DNA of 64,000 bases from Streptomyces tsukubensis. Lineage in GTDB: Bacteria; Actinomycetota; Actinomycetes; Streptomycetales; Streptomycetaceae. Made by a program: the position numbers and the translations under genes. Below, in pieces: positions 53,361 to 61,962 of this stretch (position 1 is the first letter of the stretch; every line of letters starts with the position of its first letter). Below the pieces are notes generated by a model. The model had not been told where the DNA came from. It searched no databases and saw only the letters and a list, made by a program, of their open reading frames with translations. The stretch lies in assembly GCF_003932715.1 (NCBI RefSeq), contig NZ_CP020700.1, positions 2,874,501 to 2,938,500 on the forward strand. Direction: 5' to 3'.

Positions 53361-54526
53361 CCGGGCCCGGCGCCCGGCCCGGGCCCACAGCCCGTACGGA
53401 CGCCTCGGCAACGGGCACATCGGCAGGTGAGACGGACGTGGCCGTGGTGGGCGCCGGGGTGATCGGCACCCTGATCGCCCGGGAGCTGATCGCCGCCGAA
53501 CCCGGCACCTCGGTGACCGTCCTGGACCGGGAGCTGATCGCCGGTGGCGCCTCCCGCCGCTCGGCGGGCCTCCACTTCCCGCGCGGCGCGTCCCCCGCGG
53601 TACGGGCGATGGCCGCCGAGAGCCAGCGGTACTGGGCGGAGCTGGCCGCGGCCCGGCCGGAACTGCCCGTACACCCGCTGCCGATGACGGTGGTCGCGTC
53701 CCGCGGCGCGGAGGCCGAACTGCGGGAGGCGTATCTGCCGGAGGCCGGTCTGCGGCCGGCCCGGGGACTGCCGCCGCAGCTCACCGCGGTGCCCGAGGGG
53801 TCGGCCTGCTGGACCGGGGAGGGCTGCCAGTACGCGGACGTGCCCGCGCTCACCCAGGCCGTCGCCGCCGAACTGCGGCCCCGGGTCCGGTTCCTCGAAG
53901 GGGTGGGGGTGACCGGTGTCGCCCCGGGCCCGGCGGGAACCGTACTGACCCTGGGCTCCGGCGGGACGCTGACCGCGGCCCGTACCGTGCTGGCGCCCGG
54001 CCCCTGGACGGCGCACCCCGCCTGGCGGGAGCTGCTGGCGCCGCTCGGGATCCGGGTGAAGAAGATCGTCGCCCTCCATCTCGAACTGCCGCCGTCGCCG
54101 GACGACGGCGCGATCGTCTTCCACGACGAGGACGCGTTCCTGCTGCCGTACCGGCACCGCGGGCACTGGCTGTTCAGCTACACCTGCCGGGAGTGGGACG
54201 TCGACCCGGACGCCGTGGACCCCGGGGTGTCCGCCGTCCACCGCGCCGAAGCCGTCGCGGTGCTGCGGCGGTACGCGCCCGCTCTCGCGGACCGCTGTGT
54301 GTCGGGCCGGGTGTTCTGCGACGCCTACAACCCGGCCGGAGGACCGCTGGTCCGGCCGCTGACCGGCGACGGAACGCTGCTGTTCGCGGGCGCCGCCGGG
54401 GGCTCGGGCTACCGGCTGGCCCCGGCGATCGCCGCGGAGACCGTACGCCTGCTGACGAAACGGCCCGCGGGCCGTCCCCCGAGCACCGCCGACCTCTCCC
54501 CGAACCGGAACCAGGGGCCATCATGA
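53357..54526 (+). CDS. tri27: FAD-dependent amine oxidase (glycine oxidase/DAO family)
   Basis: 389 aa from GTG 53357, overlapping the tri26 stop (GTGA). DAO fold: VAVVGAGVIGTLIARELIAA, TVLDRELIAGGASRRSAGLHFPRG near 55-80, and LLFAGAAGGSGYRLAPAIA at the C-terminus. In the homologous pathway the enzyme oxidises the C-N bond of the lysine-glycine hydrazine adduct, releasing hydrazinoacetic acid and alpha-aminoadipate semialdehyde. Neighbouring saccharopine enzymes could then recycle the semialdehyde. Confidence 0.9.
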   Translation: MTGPGARPGPTARTDASATGTSAGETDVAVVGAGVIGTLIARELIAAEPGTSVTVLDRELIAGGASRRSAGLHFPRGASPAVRAMAAESQRYWAELAAARPELPVHPLPMTVVASRGAEAELREAYLPEAGLRPARGLPPQLTAVPEGSACWTGEGCQYADVPALTQAVAAELRPRVRFLEGVGVTGVAPGPAGTVLTLGSGGTLTAARTVLAPGPWTAHPAWRELLAPLGIRVKKIVALHLELPPSPDDGAIVFHDEDAFLLPYRHRGHWLFSYTCREWDVDPDAVDPGVSAVHRAEAVAVLRRYAPALADRCVSGRVFCDAYNPAGGPLVRPLTGDGTLLFAGAAGGSGYRLAPAIAAETVRLLTKRPAGRPPSTADLSPNRNQGPS

Positions 54527-56547
54527 TCATCAGCCGTTATGACGAGAGTGTGCTGCACGAAGCGTTCGGCATCGGGATGAGCGGTGTCGAGGGGCTGGGG
54601 GTCGGCGCGGGCTGGGGCCGGGTGGCGCCCGGGCAGTCGTCGGCCGCCCACCAGCACGACGAGACCGAGTTCTTCGTGATCGTCGAGGGCCGGGGCGAGT
54701 TCACCGTCGACGGCCGCCGCCACCCCGCCGAACCGGGTGTCCTCGCCCTCTTCGAACCCTTCGAGACCCATGTCCTCACCAACACCGGCTCCACCGACCT
54801 GGTCTTCCTCACCCAGTACTGGCGGGACGCCCGACGGGCCGTCGTCTCCTCCGGCGACCGGCGGCGGACGGCCTTCGGGGACCGGCCGGTGTTCGTGTTC
54901 TCCACCCCGCCGACCCCCAACGGCGATCTCCATCTGGGCCATCTCTCCGGCCCCTATCTGGGCGCCGACGCCTATGTCCGCTTCCAGCGGATGAACGGCA
55001 CGGACGCCTGGCATCTGACCGGCAGCGACGACTACCAGAGCTATGTGGTGGACGCGGCCCGGGCCCGCGGCGAGAGCCCGGCCGAGACCGCCGCCCACTA
55101 CAGCGCCGAGATCCGCCGCACCCTCGCCCTGATGGACATCGTCCCCGACCAGTTCACGGTCACGGACACCGCGCCCGGCTACCGCGACGGGCTGCGGGAC
55201 TTCTTCTCCCGGCTGGTCGCGTCGGGGCGGGTGTCCGTCTCCGAACGGGACGCCCTCTTCGACGCCGTCACCGGGGACTATCTGTACGAGGTCGACGTCA
55301 GCGGCGGCTGTCCGGGCTGCGGTGCGGGCACCGGCGGCAATATCTGCGAGGAGTGCGGCGAGCCCAACACGGTCGCGGACCTCACGGCGCCGCGCTCCGC
55401 GCTGTCGGAGGCGGAGCCGCTGCGCCGCCCGCAGGCCCGCTGGTCGCTCCCGCTGCACGATTTCGGTCCCGAGGTCGCCGAACACCATCGCGCGGGCCGG
55501 GTCCCGGCCCGGCTCCGGGAGCTGGCGGCCCGGCTGTTCGCCCGGCCGTCGCTGGACGTCCCCGTCAGCCACCCCGCCGACTGGGGCGTACCCCCGGCCG
55601 AACAAAGCACCGGTGCGGACGGCACCGACGGGACCGACGGGCAGGTCGTCTGGGTCTGGCCGGAGATGAGTTACGGATTCCTCCACGGCATCGAGGCCCT
55701 GGGCGGCCGCGTCGGCCGGGAGTGGCGGGCCGCCGCACCCGACGCCGACTGGAAGATCGTCCACTTCTTCGGCTACGACAACAGCTTCTACCACGCGGTG
55801 CTGTACCCGGTGCTCTACCGGCTCGCCCACCCCGGCTGGCGGCCCGATATCGACTACCACGTCAACGAGTTCTATCTGCTGGAGGGCGCCAAGTTCTCCA
55901 CCAGCCGACGGCACGCGATCTGGGGCAAGGAGATCCTGACCCCCGAATCCGTCGACGCCGTCCGCTACTTCCTCGCCCGCACCCGGCCGGAGGAGGAGCG
56001 CACCGACTTCCGGCGCGCCGCCTTCGAGCAGACCGTCGACTCCACCCTGATCGGCGGCTGGCAGCGGTGGCTGGGCGGGCTCGGGGAGCGGATCGCGAAG
56101 GAGTACGGCGGCAGCGCACCCGACGCCGGGACCTGGACGCCGGAGCACTCCGCGTTCCTGGCCCGGCTCGGCGCCCGGCTCGCCGCCGTCACCGGCGCCC
56201 TGCGCTCCGACGGCTTCTCCCTCAACCGGGCGGCCGCCGAACTCGACGGGATCGTCGAGGACACCCGCCGCTTCTCCCGGCAGGAGTCCCCGACCGCGCA
56301 CGACGAAGCGTGGCGCTCCGAGTCCCGTACCGCGATCGCCCTGGAACTGGCCGCGGCCCGGCTGCTGGCGCACACCGCGGTACCCGTCATGCCCCGCTTC
56401 GGAGCGAAACTGGCCGCGGCCCTGGGCCTGCCGGAGCCCGCCGACTGGCCCACCACCGTCGAACTCGTCCCGCCGGGCGCGGAGATCCGCCTCGCGGACA
56501 CCGTGTTCTTCCACCCCGCCACGGCGCCCGGGGAGGGTGACCGATGA
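54523..56547 (+). CDS. tri28: Cupin-MetRS fusion, ATP-dependent hydrazine-forming enzyme
   Basis: 674 aa from ATG 54523, overlapping tri27. Residues about 20-105 form a cupin with metal ligands His43, His45, Glu49 (HQHDETEFF) and His83 (FETH). A methionyl-tRNA synthetase-like domain follows: PPTPNGDLHLGHLSGPYLG (HIGH motif 137-140), a zinc knuckle CPGC...CEEC (263-278) and KFSTSR (457-462) in place of KMSKS. The combination is that of Tri28/Spb40, which activate N6-hydroxylysine or glycine with ATP and form the first N-N bond. It is not a tRNA synthetase. Confidence 0.93.
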   Translation: MIISRYDESVLHEAFGIGMSGVEGLGVGAGWGRVAPGQSSAAHQHDETEFFVIVEGRGEFTVDGRRHPAEPGVLALFEPFETHVLTNTGSTDLVFLTQYWRDARRAVVSSGDRRRTAFGDRPVFVFSTPPTPNGDLHLGHLSGPYLGADAYVRFQRMNGTDAWHLTGSDDYQSYVVDAARARGESPAETAAHYSAEIRRTLALMDIVPDQFTVTDTAPGYRDGLRDFFSRLVASGRVSVSERDALFDAVTGDYLYEVDVSGGCPGCGAGTGGNICEECGEPNTVADLTAPRSALSEAEPLRRPQARWSLPLHDFGPEVAEHHRAGRVPARLRELAARLFARPSLDVPVSHPADWGVPPAEQSTGADGTDGTDGQVVWVWPEMSYGFLHGIEALGGRVGREWRAAAPDADWKIVHFFGYDNSFYHAVLYPVLYRLAHPGWRPDIDYHVNEFYLLEGAKFSTSRRHAIWGKEILTPESVDAVRYFLARTRPEEERTDFRRAAFEQTVDSTLIGGWQRWLGGLGERIAKEYGGSAPDAGTWTPEHSAFLARLGARLAAVTGALRSDGFSLNRAAAELDGIVEDTRRFSRQESPTAHDEAWRSESRTAIALELAAARLLAHTAVPVMPRFGAKLAAALGLPEPADWPTTVELVPPGAEIRLADTVFFHPATAPGEGDR

Positions 56548-58076
56548 CGGAGGGAACCCTGGGGCGGATCGTCTCCGGCCCCCCGGACCGCGGCGGGCAC
56601 ATCGCCTTCGCCCGGCTGACCCGTACGGAACGGCTCCCCCTCACCGAGCTGTACCGCCGCTCCGGGCTGGTCGCCCGGCTCCTGCTCGACCACGGCGTAC
56701 GGCCCGGCGACCGGATCGGGATCCTCGCCGCCAACGGCCCGGAGTGGGTGCTGCTCGACCTGGCGGCGCTGCGGATCGGGGCGGAGACCGCGGGCTTCGA
56801 ACCCGGCAAGTTCACCCCCGGTGGACTCGTCGCACGGTACGGCCTGCGGCTGCTGTTCACCGACCGGCCCGAGGCGGCGGGCGTACCCGGGGCCGTATCG
56901 ACGGACGAGGTCGCGGCCGCCGCGGACGGGCCCGGCGACGGCGGCCCGCTGCCGCCCGTCACCTGGGGGCCGGAGTCCGTCACGACCGTCAAGTTCACCT
57001 CCGGCAGCACCGGCGAGCCCAAGGGCCTCGGAGCCACCGCGGGCAGCGTCGACAGCTCCCTCCGGGCCGTACAGCAGATCTTCCACCACGGGCCCGGGGA
57101 CGACCTCTTCGTCTTCCTGCCGCTCTCCCTGCTCCAGCAGCGCTACTGGGTCTACTCGGCGCTGCTGCACGGGCACGATGTCACCGTCTCCACCTACGAG
57201 GCGGCGTTCGCGGCGCTGCGCCGGGTGCGGCCCACGGTGGTGATGGGCGTGCCCGCGTTCTTCGAGACCGCGAAACGGCAGATGGAGAACCGGCTCCGGC
57301 GGTCCGGCGCCACCGGCGGACAGGAGCTGCGGGACGCGGGCCGGGCCGTGTTCGGTGACCGGATCCGCTATCTGTGGACGGGGTCGGCGCCCGCGTCCCC
57401 CGGCGTGCTGCGCTTCCTCACCGAAGCCGGACTGCCGATCTACGAGGGGTACGGGCTCAACGAGACCTGCATCGTCACCAAGAACCACCCGGGGGCCCAC
57501 CGGGAGGGCAGCGTCGGGCAGGTGCTGCCCGGCAAGGAGGTGCTGATCGGGCCCGACGGCGTCGTCTCCGTCCGCAGCGACCACCCCGTCAACGACCACT
57601 ACGCCTATGCCGCCCCCGGCGACTCGGAGAAGATGTTCCGCCCCGGCGGTGTCGTCCGCACCGGTGATCTGGGCCGGGTCGACGAGGACGGCTTCCTCTG
57701 GATCCAGGGCCGCGCCGACGACGTCATCGTCCTCGACAACGGGAAGAAGGTCGTGGTCCGGCCGGTGGAGGAGGCCCTGCGGGCCGATCCCGCGGTCGCC
57801 GAGTGCGTGGTGTTCTGCCCCGGACAGACCGAACTGGTCGCCGTGGTCTCCCCGGCCGCGGTCCCCGCCGACCGGACCGCGATCTCCGCCCATCTGGAGC
57901 GGACGAACGCCCGGCTCGCCGCCGACGAACGGATCAGCCGGGCGGTCGTCGCGGACGAGCCGTTCTCCATCGGCAACGGCCTGCTCACCTCGCAGTACAA
58001 ACCGAGACGTGCGCGGATCCTCGACGCCTACCGCGCCGCCGTCCACGACCCCTCGGAGGGAATCCATGCCCGTTGA
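56544..58076 (+). CDS. tri29: AMP-forming ACP ligase (hydrazinoacetate loading)
   Basis: 510 aa from ATG 56544, overlapping tri28. ANL motifs: VKFTSGSTGEPKGLGAT, YEGYGLNETCIV, VRTGDLGRVDEDGFLWIQGR and the C-terminal LLTSQYKPRRARI carrying the likely catalytic Lys. It is followed with overlap by an ACP gene. In the triacsin pathway this enzyme is reported to load hydrazinoacetate onto the partner ACP; the gene pairing here supports that. Confidence 0.87.
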   Translation: MTEGTLGRIVSGPPDRGGHIAFARLTRTERLPLTELYRRSGLVARLLLDHGVRPGDRIGILAANGPEWVLLDLAALRIGAETAGFEPGKFTPGGLVARYGLRLLFTDRPEAAGVPGAVSTDEVAAAADGPGDGGPLPPVTWGPESVTTVKFTSGSTGEPKGLGATAGSVDSSLRAVQQIFHHGPGDDLFVFLPLSLLQQRYWVYSALLHGHDVTVSTYEAAFAALRRVRPTVVMGVPAFFETAKRQMENRLRRSGATGGQELRDAGRAVFGDRIRYLWTGSAPASPGVLRFLTEAGLPIYEGYGLNETCIVTKNHPGAHREGSVGQVLPGKEVLIGPDGVVSVRSDHPVNDHYAYAAPGDSEKMFRPGGVVRTGDLGRVDEDGFLWIQGRADDVIVLDNGKKVVVRPVEEALRADPAVAECVVFCPGQTELVAVVSPAAVPADRTAISAHLERTNARLAADERISRAVVADEPFSIGNGLLTSQYKPRRARILDAYRAAVHDPSEGIHAR

Positions 58077-58347
58077 CCTCGCGTCCCTCGAATCCACGGC
58101 CCGGGAGCAGCTCTGTGCCGTACTGCTGCGGCCGCCGGCCCCCGCGGCACTCGACCTCGACGCCGACCTGGTCGGCTCCTACGCACTGACGTCGCTCAAC
58201 AAGGTCCTCTTCCTGACCGAGCTGTGCGAGGCTACCGGCGTCGACCTCGCCCACTTCACCGAGGACGACCTCGAAGGGATGCACACGCTGCGACACGTCA
58301 CCGAAGCACTGGCCCGACACTCGACCGAGGGGAATCCACAGGCATGA
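58066..58347 (+). CDS. tri30: Acyl carrier protein (TSL motif)
   Basis: 93 aa from ATG 58066, with GGAGGG upstream and an 11-nt overlap with the ligase gene. Acidic helical protein with SYALTSLNKVLFLTELCEATG; Ser43 is the phosphopantetheine site, with TSL in place of DSL. It probably holds the hydrazinoacetyl unit while it is acylated and oxidised, separate from the chain-elongation ACP at 46017. Confidence 0.87.
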   Translation: MPVDLASLESTAREQLCAVLLRPPAPAALDLDADLVGSYALTSLNKVLFLTELCEATGVDLAHFTEDDLEGMHTLRHVTEALARHSTEGNPQA

Positions 58348-58931
58348 GCTGGGCGGAACAGGCGCCGGCCGTTCTGGAGAACGCGTACGTACGTCTCCAC
58401 CCCGTGACCGAGGACGACCGCGAGGGCGTCCGGGCGGTCGCGATGGACCCCGCCATCTGGCGGTACTTCGTGGCCGCCGTCCACGACGACAACGATTTCA
58501 AGGTCTTCTTCGACACCGCGCTCGCCGACACCGCGGCCGGGCGCCGGATCGTGTTCGTCGTCACCGACAAGGAGTCGGGCCGGATCGCGGGCAGCATGTG
58601 CTACGGCAATCTGGCCGAGGCGGACGCCCGGCTGGAGATCGGCTGGTCGTGGCTGGGCCGCGATTTCCGCGGCAAGGGCGTCAACCGGCAGGTGAAGTGC
58701 CTGCTCCTGGAGCACGCCTTCGAGCGGCTGGGCGCGGAGCGCGTCGAGTTCAAGACCGACGTCCTCAACGAGCAGGCCCGGCGCGGGCTCGTGAACATCG
58801 GCGCGACGGAGGAGGGCGTGCTGCGGTCCTTCAACTACATGCCGGGCGGGCGGCGCCGGGACGCGGTGTACTACAGCATCCTGAAGGCGGAGTGGCCGGG
58901 CGTGAAGGAACGGCTCACCGCGGCGGACTGA
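58344..58931 (+). CDS. tri31: GNAT N-acyltransferase (RimJ/RimL type)
   Basis: 195 aa from ATG 58344, overlapping the ACP stop. GNAT fold: VRLHPVTEDDREGVRAVAMD at the start, RLEIGWSWLGRDFRGKGVNRQVK (the R/Q-x-x-G-x-G/A acyl-CoA loop reads RGKGVN), and VEFKTDVLNEQARRGLVNIGATEEG. In the published pathway the homologue N-acylates the ACP-bound hydrazine with succinyl-CoA; the C45 hydrolase (37454) could later remove it. Confidence 0.88.
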   Translation: MSWAEQAPAVLENAYVRLHPVTEDDREGVRAVAMDPAIWRYFVAAVHDDNDFKVFFDTALADTAAGRRIVFVVTDKESGRIAGSMCYGNLAEADARLEIGWSWLGRDFRGKGVNRQVKCLLLEHAFERLGAERVEFKTDVLNEQARRGLVNIGATEEGVLRSFNYMPGGRRRDAVYYSILKAEWPGVKERLTAAD

Positions 58932-58965
58932 CCCGGCCCGGCCCCGGCCGCCCCCGCACCGGCCT

Positions 58966-59017
58966 GCACGGCACAGCACAGCACAGAACAGCACGGCACA
59001 GCACGGAACAGCACGAC
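58966..59017. repeat. CACAG/CACGG microsatellite-like repeat
   Basis: About 52 bp of repeated GCACAGCACGG-type units in the gap between tri31 and the last cluster gene. No role is apparent. Confidence 0.65.
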
Positions 59018-59073
59018 AGTCACCGGCCGTGCGCCGTACGGCCGGTCCCGACCTCCGAGGAGGCGTCCCCCTC

Positions 59074-59586
59074 GTGTTCGACTCCCTGCTTCTGAAGAAG
59101 TTCAACAGGATCCGCGCCCGGAACCTCGGCTACGAGTCCCCGCTGACCGGCTGGGACGCCTTCGTCGACTCCTCGGAGTACGAGGAGCGGACCTTCCGCG
59201 ACGGCGAGGAGCTGAACAAGGTCGTCGAGGCGTCGTACGTCGACTTCATGGGCGGGCCCCGGACGGTCGCCGCGATGGGCCGGTTCGCCCGGCGCTTCCC
59301 GCGGACCGGGACCCGGATCCTGTCGCTGCTGACGCCGCATCTGTTCCGCTGGCTGGTAGGGCCCATGGAGCGGACGGGGCCGGACCGGATGCGGATCACG
59401 AACTGCACCTTCCTGACGAGTACGTCGCCCGGAATGTGCCACCGGCTCTGCAAGGTCCCGACGGAGAAGTACTTCACCGAGAAGGTGTTCATCCCGCTGA
59501 CGCTGGTGCCCGATGTGAAGGCCGCGACCTGCGAGGTCACCTTCACCCCGTACACGCCTCCGGAGCGCCGCGCTCCGGAGGCGTGA
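59074..59586 (+). CDS. D27-like protein (DUF4033 family), last gene of the cluster
   Basis: 170 aa from GTG 59074, with GAGGAGG 11 nt upstream (GTG 59029 is a longer alternative). The C-terminal half has MCHRLCKVPTEKYFTEKVFI followed by DVKAATCEVTF, matching the C-x3-C-K-x-P-T-x3-F core of plant D27 carotenoid isomerases. D27 is an iron-dependent polyene isomerase. A role in moving or isomerising a double bond of the acyl chain is an attractive but untested guess. The 3' end of the gene forms a hairpin. By order tri32. Confidence 0.72.
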   Translation: MFDSLLLKKFNRIRARNLGYESPLTGWDAFVDSSEYEERTFRDGEELNKVVEASYVDFMGGPRTVAAMGRFARRFPRTGTRILSLLTPHLFRWLVGPMERTGPDRMRITNCTFLTSTSPGMCHRLCKVPTEKYFTEKVFIPLTLVPDVKAATCEVTFTPYTPPERRAPEA

Positions 59587-59600
59587 ACGGCGGCGCCGTT
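59555..59600. terminator. Two adjacent hairpins at the cluster end
   Basis: A 14-bp perfect stem (59555-59568 with 59570-59583, 1-nt loop) lies inside the last codons of the D27-like gene. A second palindrome AACGGCGGCGCCGTT (59586-59600) overlaps the stop codons of both convergent genes. Confidence 0.7.
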
Positions 59601-60952
59601 CAGCGGCGGCCGCGGAGCCTCGCCCACGGGGTGAAGGTGAAGACGGCGCCGCCCAGCAGGACCACCGATCCGGCGACGAGGGCGAGGGCGCGCAGGGTGC
59701 CGTGGTCGCCGCCGCCGGTGTCGGCGAGCCCGCCGCCGCTCGTGGTGGGCCCGCTGTCACCGCCGCCGGTGGTGGTGCCGCCGTCCTGCTGCTGCGTGGC
59801 CAGTTCCAGGGAGACGGCGGCGGTGCCCTTGACCGTGCAGGGGATGACGATCTTCTGGCCGCCGAGGGTGACGTCGATGGTCAGCTTGCCGGGGCTGAGG
59901 GTGGACCGGCCGGTGGCACCCGGTTGGTACGTGCCCTTCAACTCACCGATCCCGACGGGCTTCCCCGCCTGGACGGGTTCCTTGTTGGGCTCTCCGACGA
60001 CGGTGACCGTCCCCCGGTCGGCGCCTTGGACGACGACGTTCATGGAGCCCTTCATGGCGCCCGCGGGCAGCGGGGCGGGGCTGTTCATCACGGAGTCGCC
60101 GGTCTTGACGGTGAGCGCGTAGTCGCCGCCCTGTTTGCGGGCGTTGACGGTGATCGGGGCCTGGATGCTCGCCGGGCCGGGGGGCGTACAGGTGTAGGTG
60201 GTCCGGACGGTCTTCCCGGGAAAGTCGACGGGCCCGGTACCGCCGCCGGTGCTGCCGCTGCTTGTCGTGGAACCGCCCGTACTGCCCCCGCTCGTCGTGG
60301 CCCCGCTCGTACTGCTCCCGCTCGTCGTGGCCCCGCTCGTACTGCTCCCGCTCGTCGTGGTCCCGCCGGAACCGGAGGTCGTACCCCCCGAATCCGTACC
60401 ACCCCCGCCCGCGGTCACTCTGATCCTCGCGGCGACCGGCACGGTCTCCTTCGGGGCGCATTTGGTGTCCGTGGAGATGGGCCGGTTGACGTTGATCGTG
60501 TACTTGTCGGGGGTCAGGGTCAGCTCCCCGGCCGTCCGGAGTGTCAGCTTCGCCTTCATATCGGAGAGCACCATGGGGCTGTTCTTCGGGATCGCCGGGT
60601 TCTGCCGGGGCCCCTCCACGTTCAGCGTGCCGGTGGCCGCCCCGCCGAGCGTGATCGTGCCGCTGGGTTTGACGGTGTCCTTGCCGAGGTCGAGGACGTC
60701 GGGGTTCTTGGACGCGGCCTGGACGGTCTTCCAGACGATCTCCACCTCGTCGCCGACCTTCGCCTCCGCGGGCGCGGTGATCAGCGCCTTGGTGGTGCCC
60801 CGTACCGGTGGCAGCCCCGAGATCGCGGGCGGGATGCACTCCGTGGCGTACGCCGCCTCGGCGGCCCCGGCGGGCCCCGCGGTCAGCACGAGCCCCGCGC
60901 CGCCGAGCATCAGCGCGACCGCGGCCGCGCTCGTCCTCCGTCGACTGCTCAC
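59600..60952 (-). CDS. Secreted LAXTG-type sortase substrate with two repeated domains
   Basis: 450 aa from GTG 60952. Signal peptide (SSRRRTSAAAVALMLGGAGLVL, AEA cleavage), then two copies of a roughly 120-residue domain, each bracketed by Cys, separated by a Thr/Ser/Gly linker coded by 30-bp DNA repeats. The C-terminus has GLADTGGG, a hydrophobic helix and RLRGRR, the LAXTG pattern used by Streptomyces class E sortases. Probably covalently wall-anchored. Its GTG overlaps the stop of the upstream gene. Function unknown. Confidence 0.8.
   Translation of the reverse strand: MSSRRRTSAAAVALMLGGAGLVLTAGPAGAAEAAYATECIPPAISGLPPVRGTTKALITAPAEAKVGDEVEIVWKTVQAASKNPDVLDLGKDTVKPSGTITLGGAATGTLNVEGPRQNPAIPKNSPMVLSDMKAKLTLRTAGELTLTPDKYTINVNRPISTDTKCAPKETVPVAARIRVTAGGGGTDSGGTTSGSGGTTTSGSSTSGATTSGSSTSGATTSGGSTGGSTTSSGSTGGGTGPVDFPGKTVRTTYTCTPPGPASIQAPITVNARKQGGDYALTVKTGDSVMNSPAPLPAGAMKGSMNVVVQGADRGTVTVVGEPNKEPVQAGKPVGIGELKGTYQPGATGRSTLSPGKLTIDVTLGGQKIVIPCTVKGTAAVSLELATQQQDGGTTTGGGDSGPTTSGGGLADTGGGDHGTLRALALVAGSVVLLGGAVFTFTPWARLRGRR
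60271..60360. repeat. Three 30-bp tandem repeats in coding sequence
   Basis: A 30-bp unit is repeated at 60271 (imperfect), 60301 and 60331 (identical) and encodes the TTSGSSTSGA-type linker of the surface protein. Such repeats change copy number easily. Confidence 0.8.
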
Positions 60953-61962
60953 GATGGTCCCTTCGTCGTGGGTCGGGTACTGGACGGTGCGGAGTCGGGG
61001 GTGAACCACGGCAGGGCGCCGGGTACGGGTTCATCGGCGGCAGGGGCGGCCGGGCGCCTGCGGCGGAACAGGGCCGAGGCGGCGGCGCGGTGGCGGCCGG
61101 GACTGGTCGCGGCGGGGGCGGCCGGGCGGAACCGGTCGACGACTGCCATGCCGGTACGGAACAGGGCCGCGGGGACGACGACCGCGAGCAGCACCCAGAA
61201 GAACGTGACGCCCCACGGCCGTCCGACCGCCCACGGCTGCCCGGCGATCACCTTGCCGCCGTAGCGGACGGAGACCTCGTAGTCGCCGTGGGCTCCGGCG
61301 GAGAGTTCGACGGGCAGTTCGACGAGTGCCTTCCCGCCGGGCGGGATCGTGCCGCGCCACTGCCGCTCTTCCCACTGCGGTGCGTAGACGCCGTGGGAGG
61401 TGCCGAGGTCGAAGACGGGGTCCTTGACCGGGGTGGTGCCTAGATTGCCGACGGTGAAGACGAGCCGCCGCGACGGCGGGGCGCCGAAGAACACCAGGAC
61501 ACCCGAGTCCCCTTCGAGGCGGGTGGTCGCCAGGACGGCGAGGCGCCCGGTGCCGGCCGGTTCCGGGAGGGGGGCGGTGGGGTGTCCGGTGATCGCCAGT
61601 TCGGCGTCGGCGGTGGCGCGTTCACCGGTGGCCGCGGCCACGTGGACGACGCAGGGGCAGGGTTTCGGCGGTGCGGCGACGGCGAGCCGGAGGCTGAAGG
61701 CGCCGCGGGCGTCGGTGGTGACGGCCCGGCCCGCGGCGTTGGCGCAGGAGTTGGTGCCGCCGATCATGTTCTGGCCGCAGACGAGCAGGGTGAGCAGGGT
61801 GGCGGGCCGCCAGCCGGTGCCGCTGACGGTGAGTTCGGCGCCTTGGGCGGCGCGGGGTGCGGAGAGCGTCACCGCGGGTTTCTCCCGGGCGGCGGCGGGC
61901 GCGGCGCCGACGGCTGCGGCGACCAGCAGGGCGAGCAGGGCCGACAGGGCGCGCGTGGTCAC
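60949..61962 (-). CDS. Secreted/membrane-anchored protein with neocarzinostatin- or Ig-like domain
   Basis: 337 aa from GTG 61962. A signal peptide (ALSALLALLVAAAVGAAPAAA) precedes VTLSAPRAAQGAELTVSGTGWRPATLLTLLVCG with several Cys (CANAAG, CPCVV), a pattern of neocarzinostatin/IPT-like domains. A second domain (LVFTVGNLGTTPV) has an immunoglobulin-like look. A membrane helix (VTFFWVLLAVVVPAALF) near 255 leaves an Arg/Pro-rich cytosolic tail. Start and stop overlap both neighbours, so it belongs to a tight operon. Function unknown. Confidence 0.75.
   Translation of the reverse strand: MTTRALSALLALLVAAAVGAAPAAAREKPAVTLSAPRAAQGAELTVSGTGWRPATLLTLLVCGQNMIGGTNSCANAAGRAVTTDARGAFSLRLAVAAPPKPCPCVVHVAAATGERATADAELAITGHPTAPLPEPAGTGRLAVLATTRLEGDSGVLVFFGAPPSRRLVFTVGNLGTTPVKDPVFDLGTSHGVYAPQWEERQWRGTIPPGGKALVELPVELSAGAHGDYEVSVRYGGKVIAGQPWAVGRPWGVTFFWVLLAVVVPAALFRTGMAVVDRFRPAAPAATSPGRHRAAASALFRRRRPAAPAADEPVPGALPWFTPDSAPSSTRPTTKGPS

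Noticed and set aside
54523..56547. Housekeeping methionyl-tRNA synthetase
   Set aside because: N-terminal cupin, degenerate KMSKS and location between hydroxylysine and hydrazine genes argue for small-molecule chemistry.
60271..60360. CRISPR-like direct repeats
   Set aside because: The 30-bp units are contiguous with no spacers and encode a Ser/Thr/Gly linker.
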